Below the pieces are notes generated by a model. That model worked only from the letters and a program-made list of their open reading frames with translations. It was not told where the DNA came from and did no database searches. The position numbers were made by a program, and so were the translations under genes. Shown one piece after another: positions 1 to 8,790 of a stretch of 64,000 bases of DNA (position 1 is its first letter; each line of letters starts with the position of its first letter). Location of the stretch: assembly GCF_902859825.1 (NCBI RefSeq), contig NZ_CADIKB010000001.1, forward strand, positions 248,001-312,000. Reading direction: 5' to 3'. Origin of the DNA: Paraburkholderia phenoliruptrix. GTDB lineage: Bacteria; Pseudomonadota; Gammaproteobacteria; Burkholderiales; Burkholderiaceae.

Positions 1-1382
1 TGCACGCTGTTGCAGCGGATCAGGTCGAAATACGACATGGCGTCGTTATAGTCGACGAACCAGCCGTCGCGCGACGCCTGCACCTTGCCGTCGTGGCGCT
101 GCTTGAGCAGCACCTTGTATTCGACGTTTTCGAGCTTCGCGTTGACGCCGAGTCTCGTGCGCCATTCGGATGTTGCAAAGAGCGCAACCTTCTTGTGCAG
201 ATCGTTCGTGTTGTAGGTGAGCGTGAACGTGAGCGGCTTTGCGTCGGAATAACCGGCGCTTTTCAGCAGATTGCGCGCGTACTCCACGCGCTTTTCCATC
301 GGCCAGCTTGCCCAGTCGGGCTTGAATACGGCCGCGCCTTGTGTGCCCTTGGAGATGAGGCCGTACATGGGCAGCTCGCCGTCGGCGGTCAGGCGCTGCG
401 TGAGCAGATCGCGGTCGAGCACCATGGAAAGCGCCTGACGCACGCGCTTGTCCTTGAACAGCGGATCTTCGTTGTTCAGGCTGTAGTAGTAAGTGGCGAT
501 CTGCAGGCCGGTTTTCAGCTCGGCGCCGAACTGCTTGCTCACCTGCGCGTAGATGCCGGACGGAATCGAATAGGTGTAGTCGAACTGGCCGGCCTGATAC
601 ATGCGCATGGCCGTTTCGTCGTTTTCAATCGGCAGATAGGTCACTTTCGTAATCACGACCTTGCTCGCGTTCCAGTACGTCTTGCTCTTCGTGCCGACGA
701 GCCGGTTGCCCGGCTGCCAGTCGGCGAGCGTATACGGGCCGTTGCCGACGAAGTTGCCCGGCCGCGTCCAGTCGCCGCCGAATTTCGTCACGACGTCGCG
801 GTTGACCGGGGCCATAGTCGTCATGGCGACGAGTTGCGGGAAAAAGGCAGCGGGCACCTCCGTGGTGACTTCGAGCGTGTACGGGTCGGCGGCGCGCACG
901 CCCAGGCTCGAGAGCGGCGCCTTGCCGGCGAGAATCGCCTTGGCGTTCTTCACGAATTCGACGAGCACGGTGTACTTGGAGCCGGTTTTCGGATCGAGCA
1001 CGCGCTGCCATGCGTACACGAAATCGTTTGCGGTGACGGGCTGCCCATTGCTCCAGCGGGCATCATGGCGCAGCTTGAACACCCATGTGTCGGGGCCGGT
1101 GCGCGTCCACGATTGCGCGACGCCGGGCACGATCGCGCCGGCGGCGTCGATGCGCGTGAGGCCCTCGAAGAGGTCGAGCGCGATCGTATTGCCGGTCCAG
1201 GATTCGATGTGCGCCGGGTCGAGCGACTCGGTTTCCCCCGGCACCTGCCGGGTTATTTCCTGGCTGGCCGCGAGCGCGACGCCGGCCGGCACGGTGACGG
1301 CAAAAGCGGAAGGTGCAAAGGACGAGGTAAAGCTGAGGACGAGCGCACTCAGCGCCGTCGCGTAGGCAAACGGGGTTTTCAT
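1..1382 (-). CDS. Peptide/oligopeptide ABC transporter substrate-binding protein (family 5), 3' end outside window
   Basis: Periplasmic binding protein of the OppA/MppA type that delivers peptides to an ABC permease. The first 460 codons are visible; the C-terminus lies beyond base 1. The ATG at 1382 begins a Sec signal peptide (MKTPFAYATALSAL, hydrophobic core, then AFA). The mature part shows family-5 hallmarks: a segment reading ETESLDPAH, then LFEGLTRID, W(S/T)NGQPVTANDFVYAW and a DRDLLTQRL-type helix. The XRE-cupin gene at 1554-2126 lies upstream on the same strand, 171 bases away, and is a plausible regulator. Permease genes would be expected to the left, outside the window. Family certain, substrate not known. 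Confidence 0.9.
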   Translation of the reverse strand, partial: MKTPFAYATALSALVLSFTSSFAPSAFAVTVPAGVALAASQEITRQVPGETESLDPAHIESWTGNTIALDLFEGLTRIDAAGAIVPGVAQSWTRTGPDTWVFKLRHDARWSNGQPVTANDFVYAWQRVLDPKTGSKYTVLVEFVKNAKAILAGKAPLSSLGVRAADPYTLEVTTEVPAAFFPQLVAMTTMAPVNRDVVTKFGGDWTRPGNFVGNGPYTLADWQPGNRLVGTKSKTYWNASKVVITKVTYLPIENDETAMRMYQAGQFDYTYSIPSGIYAQVSKQFGAELKTGLQIATYYYSLNNEDPLFKDKRVRQALSMVLDRDLLTQRLTADGELPMYGLISKGTQGAAVFKPDWASWPMEKRVEYARNLLKSAGYSDAKPLTFTLTYNTNDLHKKVALFATSEWRTRLGVNAKLENVEYKVLLKQRHDGKVQASRDGWFVDYNDAMSYFDLIRCNSV

Positions 1383-1553
1383 CGGTTCAGATCGCAGGAA
1401 AGGTCGAGAGAAGAAAGCGCCGGCGTCAATGCGCCTGGCTATCTGCTTTGTTCGGGCCGGGGCGGCCCTTGTTGTTTGTCCAACATGCAGGAATCCTTAC
1501 ATTTAGTAATGCAGGCTGTCCTGCCGGATGAACCGGGAAAGCAGCCTGCTTCT

Positions 1554-2126
1554 TTAAAACAGCCTCGGTGTGCCCACCCAGACCACCACCGATTCCACGC
1601 GCGCGGTGTTCATCCAGCTGTGCGGCACCGTCGATTCGTAATGCGCGCTGTCTCCTGCACGCAGAACAAACGTCTTGCCTTCCAGCGTCAACGACACTTC
1701 GCCGTCGATCACATACAAAAACTCTTCACCGGCGTGCGTCGTGACCTCCGAACGCTTTTGCCCCGGCGGCATCTTCACGAGGATCGCCTCGAGCTGCCGG
1801 CCACCGGTCACGTTGGTCAGACGCGCGAACAGATTGGCCGAGTCCGCGAAACCAAAGAACTTCAGCTGATCGCCGCGGCTCACCGAGCGCTCCTCGCTCG
1901 GTGTGTCGACGAAATACTGCACCGTGACCCCGAGCGCGTGAGCGATGCCGGCCAGCGACGTGATGGAAGGCGATGCGAGACCACGCTCCACCTGCGACAA
2001 AAACGGCTTGGAAATGCCCGCCGCGGTTGCCGTGTCGTCCAGCGTGCGCTTCAGCCGTTGCCGCAGCGCGCGGATCTTGCTGCCTACTTCGAGTGCCGCA
2101 TTGCTCTTATGAATTGTCGTGACCAT
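1554..2126 (-). CDS. XRE-family transcriptional regulator with C-terminal cupin domain
   Basis: A 190-residue regulator. Residues about 17-71 form a Cro/CI-type helix-turn-helix (IRALRQRLKRTLDDTA, then GISKPFLSQVERG). Residues about 112-185 form a small-molecule-binding cupin (HAGEEFLYVIDGEV, later AHYESTVPHSW). This is the architecture of PuuR-like regulators of amine, amino-acid or peptide uptake. It lies just upstream of the peptide-binding protein and reads the same way. The start at 2126 has no purine-rich ribosome site on its own strand (the AGGAGG nearby is on the plus strand), so translation may be leaderless or the start may differ. A near-palindrome at 2152-2172 could be its own operator. 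Confidence 0.88.
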   Translation of the reverse strand: MVTTIHKSNAALEVGSKIRALRQRLKRTLDDTATAAGISKPFLSQVERGLASPSITSLAGIAHALGVTVQYFVDTPSEERSVSRGDQLKFFGFADSANLFARLTNVTGGRQLEAILVKMPPGQKRSEVTTHAGEEFLYVIDGEVSLTLEGKTFVLRAGDSAHYESTVPHSWMNTARVESVVVWVGTPRLF

Positions 2127-2595
2127 AGCAGGAGGAAATTAGCCCGTCAAAATTTGTTTGATATAAGCAAATATGGTTTGATCCGGCCTTGCCGGGACTG
2201 CGGGCCTGAGGCCCCGGCTTCAAACCCACCGCCATTTTCGAGACAACACGCTATGTTGCCAGAAGCTACAAGACGCTCAGCCGATGCGGCCGGCAATGCG
2301 GAAATGCCGCGGCTTTCTTCGGAAAGGGACGTGACACGATTCGGCGGTGTCTGTATCTATGCGCGGTGGATAGGCGGGCGGCCGTAGCAAGCAGAGTTGG
2401 CTTCAGCGATGCGCCGGTTCGCGCAGGCCGCACGCGATTGTCGGCACGCGCACGGTTTGCCGTGCGGCGCTGCGAATCGAGGACCATTGCGCGGGCGCAC
2501 CGCCCACGTAGCGCCCGCGGCGGTGCGTCAAGCGGGCCGCTGCCATTGGCCACGCGGAAGTATCATGTCGCGGACATAACAGGTAGCCAGTCAGA
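2127..2595. other. Intergenic region between divergent regulators
   Basis: 469 bases between the XRE-cupin gene (minus) and the MocR gene (plus). Apart from the palindrome at 2152-2172 I see no gene, terminator or strong promoter. The short frames here have no ribosome sites. Confidence 0.6.
2152..2172. promoter_or_regulatory. Candidate operator upstream of the XRE-cupin gene
   Basis: Inverted repeat ATTTGTTT (2152-2159), spacer GATAT, AAGCAAAT (2165-2172), with one mismatch between arms. It lies 26 bases upstream of the XRE-cupin start in an AT-rich island within GC-rich DNA. Autoregulation is inferred. Confidence 0.4.
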
Positions 2596-4071
2596 ATGGA
2601 AATCCACATTGCCGTTCAAGGGCATCACGACCTCTCCGGGCAGATCTATCGGCAGTTGCGCGCCGGTATCCTGGAGGGGCGCCTCGCCGGCGGCACGCGT
2701 TTGCCGTCCACGCGCGATCTCGCCGCGCAGCTCGGCGTCTCGCGCAAGACCACGCTCGATGTTTTCGAGCGGCTTCTTTCGGAGGGTTATCTCACCGCGC
2801 GGGCCGGTTCGGGCACCTTCGTGGCCGACGGTCTGGAGCGCCTGCCGGCCGAGCGCTCGCCTCATGCGCGCGCGGCCGCTTCGTCGCGCGAACCTGCGAA
2901 GACGAAGAGCGACGCCGCGCGCGCCCAACCGCTGTGGGAGCAGATGCCCGACAGCCTGCCGATGCCGCGGCCTTCCGTGGCATCGCCGCACGATTTCGTC
3001 GGCGGGGCCACTGACAAGACGTTGTTCCCGTTCGACGCCTGGCGCCGTTGTGTGAATCACGCGCTGCGTACGCAAGCGCGCGGTCCCGGCACTTATCGTG
3101 ACGCGGCGGGCGAACAGGAATTGCGGCTCGCGATTTCGCGCTACCTCGCGTTCAATCGCGCGGTGTCCAGCAACTGGGAAGAAGTGATCGTGACGCAAGG
3201 CGCGCAGCACGCGCTCGACCTGCTCGCGCGCGTCACGCTCGGGCCCGGCGAAGTAGCCGCTATCGAAGATCCCGGTTATCCGCCCGCGCATGCGTGCTTC
3301 ACGGCAACTGGCGCGCGCGTGGCGCACGTGCCGGTCGACCGCGAGGGTTTGATCGTCGGCAAATTGCCGGACAACGCGCGGCTCGTCTACGTGACGCCGT
3401 CCCATCAATTTCCGCTCGGCATGCCGATGAGTCTCGAGCGCCGCGTCGAACTGCTGGAATGGGCGCAAAAACGCGGTGCCGTGATTATCGAGGACGACTA
3501 CGACTGCGAGTACCGTTTTGAAGGCCGGCCGATGGAGCCGCTGAAAAGTCTCGACCGTGCAGGACTCGTCGCCTATGTGGGCACGTTTTCCAAAACCATT
3601 TTTCCGGAACTGCGAGTCGGCTACGTGGTGCCGCCGACATCGCTGTTCAGGCCGCTTTTCAAGGCCCGCCAGATCGCGGACTGGCACGGCTGCACACTCA
3701 CGCAAACCGCGCTTGCCTCGTTCATGCTGAACGGCGATTTCGCCAAGCACCTGCGGCGCATGCACAAGACCTATGCGGCGCGGCGTGCGACGCTGCTTTC
3801 GCATCTGCAAGGCCCGCTCGCGCCGTGGTTCGAGCCGATCGTGCCGACGGCCGGCATCCACCTCGCGGCGCGCTTGCGGGCGCCGCTCACGGAGCAGGCG
3901 GTGGTGACGGCCGCGCGCGACGCGTCGATCGGTCTGTATGGACTGTCGCCGTTCTATCAGCGCGCGAAACCGCAGGCGGGTCTGATCTTCGGCTACGGCA
4001 ACATTGCTGGGCAACATATCGACGCTGCGTTGCAGAAGCTTGCGGGCATCCTGCCGCGACTCCCTTCATAG
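2596..4071 (+). CDS. MocR-family (GntR/aminotransferase) transcriptional regulator
   Basis: 491 residues. The N-terminal GntR winged helix (about 10-78) includes the LPSTRDLAAQLGVSRKT stretch and GSGTFVADG. A fold-type I aminotransferase domain follows (about 130-490) with the PLP lysine K333 in GTFSKTIFPE and the EDDYDCEY aspartate motif near 300. Such proteins (GabR, PdxR, TauR) use PLP and an amine ligand as effector. Neighbours do not identify the target: there is no pdx, tau or gab gene alongside, although gabTD lies about 50 kb away in this window. The start ATG at 2596 is preceded by a weak AGGTAG. Family certain, regulon unknown. Confidence 0.9.
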   Translation: MEIHIAVQGHHDLSGQIYRQLRAGILEGRLAGGTRLPSTRDLAAQLGVSRKTTLDVFERLLSEGYLTARAGSGTFVADGLERLPAERSPHARAAASSREPAKTKSDAARAQPLWEQMPDSLPMPRPSVASPHDFVGGATDKTLFPFDAWRRCVNHALRTQARGPGTYRDAAGEQELRLAISRYLAFNRAVSSNWEEVIVTQGAQHALDLLARVTLGPGEVAAIEDPGYPPAHACFTATGARVAHVPVDREGLIVGKLPDNARLVYVTPSHQFPLGMPMSLERRVELLEWAQKRGAVIIEDDYDCEYRFEGRPMEPLKSLDRAGLVAYVGTFSKTIFPELRVGYVVPPTSLFRPLFKARQIADWHGCTLTQTALASFMLNGDFAKHLRRMHKTYAARRATLLSHLQGPLAPWFEPIVPTAGIHLAARLRAPLTEQAVVTAARDASIGLYGLSPFYQRAKPQAGLIFGYGNIAGQHIDAALQKLAGILPRLPS

Positions 4072-4529
4072 CCGCATGCAAGCGCGCCCGGCGCCGTGAC
4101 GTTGCAACGGCACATGTGGTGCGGCCAATGCGGAGTTACCCGAAGGCTCTGTCCGAGGCTCGATTCGCGAGCGAGCGACATGGCGCGCAAAGGACTCGTG
4201 CGTAGCGCAAACGGCCTGTTCAAAGCGTTAAAAATGTTCTGGCGACGGCGCACACAGCCGTCGCCGCCGCGCAGAATGTCCCGCTATACAGGGGTTGAAA
4301 CCGCTTGTAACGCACTTTACCAATCGGTGTTGCCCCGTGCGCAGAAGCAGTTTAGCCCCTGAAACAAGGCTCAAAATGAGTTCGGCAGTCTGCGCCGCGC
4401 AACAAACCTGTGCTCTGATACACAAAAGAGTCGCGCAAATCGCATGAGCGCTTGTAGAATCCGGCGTTGAAGCGTGCGCATACGGTGTGCGCTTCGTGCA
4501 ATTCACTGACCACAACAGGTAGGAGAAAC
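4072..4529. other. Intergenic region upstream of the HU-like gene
   Basis: 458 bases. It holds a perfect 9-base inverted repeat GGCGACGGC / GCCGTCGCC (4241-4249 and 4257-4265, 7-base loop) without a T-run. The right end carries the ribosome site GTAGGAG (4519-4525) of the next gene, whose promoter must lie here. No supported gene. Confidence 0.5.
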
Positions 4530-4982
4530 ATGCCGACTTCCGCAAAAAAGGTGGCCAAGAAGGCTGCTGCCCCGGTACCGACCAAGAAGGTTGCTGCAAA
4601 GAAAGTCCCTGCGAAGAAAGCTCCCGCAGCTAAGAAGGTCGCCGTGAAGGCGTCCGGCGCACCGTCGCCGATCAAGGACACCTTCACGAAGGCCTCGCTG
4701 GCTGCACACGTTGCTGAACGCGCAGCGGTCGAACCGAAGGCTGCCAAGGCCGTTCTGGCCGCGCTCGAAGACACGATCCTCGGCGCAGTGCATAAGAAGG
4801 GCGCCGGCGAATTCACGCTGTCGGGTCTTCTGAAGATCGTCGTGCAAGCCGTGCCGGCCAAGAAAAAGCGCTTCGGCAAAGACCCGTTCACGGGCGAAGA
4901 GCGCTGGTTCCCGGCCAAGCCGGCTAGCGTGCGCATCAAGGCACGTGCGCTGAAGAAGCTGAAGGACGCTGCAGCAGGCTAA
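4530..4982 (+). CDS. HU-family DNA-binding protein with lysine-rich N-terminal extension
   Basis: 150 residues. Residues 1-45 are a low-complexity arm of Lys-Ala-Val-Pro repeats (AKKV, AKKVPAKKAPAAKK) like the tail of histone H1. Residues about 46-148 are an HU/IHF fold with the DNA-binding arm motif RFGKDPFTGEERW and a closing helix ARALKKLKD. The core is about 100 residues, slightly longer than HU (about 90). The ATG at 4530 follows a good ribosome site (GTAGGAG). An upstream in-frame start at 4467 would add 21 unlike residues and is not favoured. A strong terminator follows, so it is probably monocistronic. Likely role: nucleoid compaction or binding of distorted DNA. Confidence 0.9.
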   Translation: MPTSAKKVAKKAAAPVPTKKVAAKKVPAKKAPAAKKVAVKASGAPSPIKDTFTKASLAAHVAERAAVEPKAAKAVLAALEDTILGAVHKKGAGEFTLSGLLKIVVQAVPAKKKRFGKDPFTGEERWFPAKPASVRIKARALKKLKDAAAG

Positions 4983-5341
4983 GCTCGCTTCACACCTTTG
5001 CTCAGGGCGGCTCAGGCCTCGGCATTGCAAGCAGTCAGAATCCCCGTGGATGCAACTCCACGGGGATTTTTTTGGCGCCTGCCTTCCGCGCTCTCTCGTG
5101 CGGTGCGCCCCAAAATACGACGCGCTGCATCGTCGGGGCCACTTATGCACTGTACTAGCGCATCGTGTGCGGCAGCAGTACGATGGCAGCGACGCGCGAC
5201 GCTTTGCGATGCGCGCTTCATGTGCATGTCTGCCGGTTTGGCGCGCTAAAAGCTCAATGGCATAGCGCTTGCTTGAATGAAGTCGAACACCGAATGCGCA
5301 GCGCATTCGCCTTCTATCCGACAACAAGAGCGGGGCGTGAC
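4983..5341. other. Intergenic region before the Anbu operon
   Basis: 359 bases holding the terminator above and then the presumed promoter region of the ATP-grasp operon. I recognise no promoter consensus or gene. Confidence 0.5.
5037..5073 (+). terminator. Rho-independent terminator of the HU-like gene
   Basis: Perfect GC-rich stem (ATCCCCGTGGA paired with TCCACGGGGAT, loop TGCAAC) followed by a run of seven T residues. Confidence 0.9.
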
Positions 5342-6751
5342 ATGCGATGCTATGACGAGATGCGTCATCATGACGATGCCGTGCGGCCACATTACGCGCG
5401 CTTTGAGCGGTGGCTCTCGAAGCAGGGCAATGAAGCGATCGCACGCAAGCGTGCGGAAGCCGACCTGCTGTTTCGCCGGGTCGGCATTACGTTCGCCGTG
5501 AACGGCGACCTCTCCGGCACCGAGCGGCTGATTCCCTTCGATCTCATTCCACGCATCATTCCGCGCGGCGAATGGCAGACGCTGGAAGCCGGCCTGCGTC
5601 AGCGCGTCCAGGCGCTCAATCTGTTTATCCACGACGTGTATCACGATCGCAAGATCGTGCGCGCCGGCATCGTGCCCGCGGACCAGGTCTATACCAACGC
5701 GCAATACCGGCCGGAAATGCAGGGCGTCGACGTGCCGCTCGGTGTTTACGCGCATATTGCCGGCGTCGACGTGGTGCGCGCCGGCGACGACGGCGAGTTC
5801 TATGTGCTCGAAGACAACCTGCGGGTGCCGTCGGGCGTGTCCTATATGCTCGAAAACCGCAAGATGATGATGCGGCTTTTCCCCGAGCTGTTCGTGCAGA
5901 ACCGCATTGCGCCCGTCGCACATTATCCCGATCTTCTGCTCGATACGCTGCGCTCGGTCGCGCCCGAAGGCGTCGACGATCCGGTCGTGGTCGTGCTGAC
6001 GCCGGGCATGTACAACTCCGCGTATTTCGAGCACACGTTCCTTGCGCAACAGATGGGCGTCGAGCTGGTGGAAGGCAAGGACCTGTTCGTCGACGATAAC
6101 TATGTGTTCATGCGCACGACGCAGGGGCCCAAGCGGGTGGATGTGATCTATCGCCGGGTCGACGACGATTTTCTGGACCCGCTCGCGTTCCGCAACGATT
6201 CGGCGCTCGGCGTACCCGGCCTGCTGACCGCGTATCGGGCGGGGCGCGTCGCGCTCGCCAATGCGATGGGCACGGGCATCGCCGACGACAAATCGATCTA
6301 CCCGTACGTGCCGGACATGATCGAGTTCTACCTGGGTGAGAAGCCGATCCTGAACAACGTGCCCACGTTCCAGTGCCGCAAGGCCGACGATCTTGCCTAC
6401 ACGCTCGCGCATCTGCCGGAACTCGTCGTCAAGGAAGTGCACGGCGCGGGCGGCTACGGCATGCTCGTCGGGCCCGCCTCGACGAAGGCGGAGATCGAAG
6501 CGTTCCGCGAGCGTCTGATCGCGCGCCCGGCGGGCTATATCGCGCAACCCACCCTGGCGCTTTCCGCTTGCCCGACCTTCGTCGAATCCGGCATTGCGCC
6601 GCGCCATATCGACCTGCGTCCGTTCGTGCTGTCGGGCAAGACGGTCACGATGGTCGCGGGCGGACTGACCCGGGTCGCGTTGCAGGAGGGCTCGCTCGTC
6701 GTCAATTCGTCGCAGGGAGGCGGGACCAAAGACACGTGGATGGTCGACTGA
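5342..6751 (+). CDS. Circularly permuted ATP-grasp type 2 protein (DUF404/DUF407)
   Basis: 469 residues from the ATG at 5342 (MRCYDEMRHHDDAVRPHY), the usual length and start of this family. In-frame starts at 5165 and 5294 are possible but add unlike sequence. Recognisable blocks are VLEDNLRVPSGVSY, TPGMYNSAYFEH, NDSALGVPGLL and KEVHGAGGYGMLVGP, typical of the permuted ATP-grasp fold, expected to form peptide or amide bonds using ATP. It is the first gene of a set with alpha-E, transglutaminase and Anbu protease genes, a known association in proteobacteria. The substrate is unknown; formation of a modified peptide or peptide tag is only an inference from family and context. Confidence 0.92.
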   Translation: MRCYDEMRHHDDAVRPHYARFERWLSKQGNEAIARKRAEADLLFRRVGITFAVNGDLSGTERLIPFDLIPRIIPRGEWQTLEAGLRQRVQALNLFIHDVYHDRKIVRAGIVPADQVYTNAQYRPEMQGVDVPLGVYAHIAGVDVVRAGDDGEFYVLEDNLRVPSGVSYMLENRKMMMRLFPELFVQNRIAPVAHYPDLLLDTLRSVAPEGVDDPVVVVLTPGMYNSAYFEHTFLAQQMGVELVEGKDLFVDDNYVFMRTTQGPKRVDVIYRRVDDDFLDPLAFRNDSALGVPGLLTAYRAGRVALANAMGTGIADDKSIYPYVPDMIEFYLGEKPILNNVPTFQCRKADDLAYTLAHLPELVVKEVHGAGGYGMLVGPASTKAEIEAFRERLIARPAGYIAQPTLALSACPTFVESGIAPRHIDLRPFVLSGKTVTMVAGGLTRVALQEGSLVVNSSQGGGTKDTWMVD

Positions 6752-6890
6752 CGCGGTTGCCGCGCGGCTGGCCTGGCCGCGCCCGCAACCCAGCGCGCCG
6801 GGGCGCTCATCGAAAGCCGCCGGCGCATACGGATAACCAGCGCGAGCTTTACTTCAAGAGACCTCGCGTCATTAGATACGGAACGCCGTC

Positions 6891-7841
6891 ATGCTAAGCC
6901 GCACCGCCGATCACCTCTTCTGGATGGCCCGCTACATGGAGCGCGCGGAGAACACCGCCCGCATGCTCGACATCAACCTGAAGGCGCTTTTGCTGCCGCA
7001 GACGCCCGACCAGGAGGCGCGCGCGCAACGTTCGGTGCTGCGCATCTCCGAACTGGAGTCCGCCTTCGCGCAGCGCTATGACGAGCCGACGCGCGAACAC
7101 GTGCTCGATTTCATGGTGGCCGACGCGACGAACCCGTCGAGTATTCATTCGTGTTTGCACGCCGCGCGCGAAAATGCGCGTGCCGTTCGCGGCACCTTGA
7201 CGACCGAATGGTGGGAGACGATCAACGATACCTGGCTCGAATTCAACGAGCGTATTTCGTCCGGTCAGGCCGCGGCGAATCCCGGCGCGTTGTTCGAATG
7301 GGTGAAGTTTCGCTCGCACCTGTCGCGCGGCGTGACGATCGGCACTGCGCTGCAGGACGACGCGTTCTTCTTCACGCAGCTCGGCACGTTTCTCGAGCGC
7401 GCCGACAACACGGCGCGTATTCTCGACGTGCGCTTTGCCGACGTGGAGCCGAATTCGCGCGACGCCGCGCGCCAGCTCGAAGACTTCTATTACTGGACGT
7501 CGATTCTGAGCTCGGTGTCGGCGCTGGAAATCTATCGCAAGGTGTATCGCGACGTTGTCACGCCGGCCCGGGTCGTCGAATTGATGATTCTCAACCAGCA
7601 GATGCCGCGCTCGCTGCTCGCCTCGCTCGAAGGCGTCTGCGCGAATCTGGCGATGCTGCGCACGTCGGGCTCGAACCAGTGCGAGCGGTTCGCCGGCAAG
7701 CTGCGCGCCGAACTGCTCTATGCGGATATCCGGCAGATTTTCGAAGCCGGCCTGCACGCGTACCTGACGCAATTCCTTGCTCGCGTGTTCGAGCTCGGCA
7801 ATCTCGTCGCGCGTACCTATCTTATGCTGCCAGTCGCCTGA
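6891..7841 (+). CDS. Alpha-E domain protein (DUF403)
   Basis: 316 residues, all-helical. It opens with MLSRTADHLFWMARYMERAEN, the signature of the alpha-E family, and repeats a related ERADNTARILD near the middle, as expected for an internally duplicated helical domain. The family is nearly always next to a permuted ATP-grasp gene, as here (139 bases downstream of it), and is thought to be its partner. The next gene starts 11 bases after its stop, so transcription is coupled. No catalytic residues can be named. Confidence 0.92.
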   Translation: MLSRTADHLFWMARYMERAENTARMLDINLKALLLPQTPDQEARAQRSVLRISELESAFAQRYDEPTREHVLDFMVADATNPSSIHSCLHAARENARAVRGTLTTEWWETINDTWLEFNERISSGQAAANPGALFEWVKFRSHLSRGVTIGTALQDDAFFFTQLGTFLERADNTARILDVRFADVEPNSRDAARQLEDFYYWTSILSSVSALEIYRKVYRDVVTPARVVELMILNQQMPRSLLASLEGVCANLAMLRTSGSNQCERFAGKLRAELLYADIRQIFEAGLHAYLTQFLARVFELGNLVARTYLMLPVA

Positions 7842-7851
7842 CGGAGTTTCC

Positions 7852-8652
7852 ATGTACCTGACGATCCGCCACGAGACGTCCTATCGTTACGAAGCGACTG
7901 TCCATTACTCGATCCAGCAATTGCGGCTTACGCCCGCAAGCGGCGCCTCGCAGGTTGTGCGGCGCTGGAGCATCGACGCGCCGGGCAAGCTCGACGCCAC
8001 GTTCGACGCCTACGGCAACGCGCTGCATACGCTCGTCATCAACAAGCCGCACAGCGAGATTCGCCTGCACGTGGCCGGCGAAGTCGACACGATTGCGCTG
8101 CGGGACGGCCGTCTTCCCGACGATGCCGGTCCGATTCCGCTCGAGCATTTCACCTGCGCGACGCGCCTCACGGAGGCCGACGCGGCGATTCGCGAACTGG
8201 CCGGGTCGGTGCCGAGTCTCGGGAGCGCGTCGGGTCTTATCGCGCTGTCCGAGCGGATCGTCGAACAGGTCAGGTACAACCCGGGCGTGACCGAGGTGAC
8301 CAGCACGGCGGCGCAGGCGCTCGCGCTCGGCAATGGCGTGTGTCAGGACCATGCGCATCTGATGCTCGCATGCTGCCGGACGCGCGGCGTCCCGGCGCGC
8401 TACGTGAGCGGCTATATCGAACCGGGCGACGTCGCACACGCGGCGAGCCACGCGTGGGTGGACGTGTGGCTCGACGGCACGGGGTGGGTGTCGATCGATG
8501 TCACACATGCCGCCTTCGCCAGCGAAATGTACTGCAGGCTGGCTGTGGCGCGCGATTACGAGGCGGCGGCGCCGGTGCGCGGCCGGCGCATCGGCGGCAG
8601 GGAGGAGCAGTTGAAGGTGTCTGTCAACGTCACTGCGCAGATGTCGCAGTAG
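7852..8652 (+). CDS. Transglutaminase-like cysteine peptidase
   Basis: 266 residues from the ATG at 7852, preceded by ACGGAG. An N-terminal beta-rich domain (MYLTIRHETSYRY, bacterial transglutaminase N-terminal type) is followed by the papain-like core. The triad is visible: C164 in NGVCQDHAH, H200 in ASHAWVDVW and D216 in VSIDVTH. Transglutaminase-like proteins in this context are thought to be peptidases or amide-bond processors rather than protein cross-linkers. It is third in the Anbu operon, between alpha-E and the protease. There is no signal peptide, so it is cytoplasmic. Confidence 0.92.
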   Translation: MYLTIRHETSYRYEATVHYSIQQLRLTPASGASQVVRRWSIDAPGKLDATFDAYGNALHTLVINKPHSEIRLHVAGEVDTIALRDGRLPDDAGPIPLEHFTCATRLTEADAAIRELAGSVPSLGSASGLIALSERIVEQVRYNPGVTEVTSTAAQALALGNGVCQDHAHLMLACCRTRGVPARYVSGYIEPGDVAHAASHAWVDVWLDGTGWVSIDVTHAAFASEMYCRLAVARDYEAAAPVRGRRIGGREEQLKVSVNVTAQMSQ

Positions 8653-8790
8653 GCGGCGCCGGGTCTCGCGTCGCGCGAGTCGCCACTGCTATCAAGTACA
8701 AACCCGCAACGGCCGTAATACGGTGAAGAGGCGCATTCGCGCCGCATTACAATAGCGCCGTTCAGTTGTTTTTTGCGGGTACTTTTCCCT

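Noticed and set aside
93..2387. Long plus-strand open frame
   Set aside because: Antisense to the peptide-binding protein and XRE-cupin genes; its translation is Arg/Ala/His-rich without domains.
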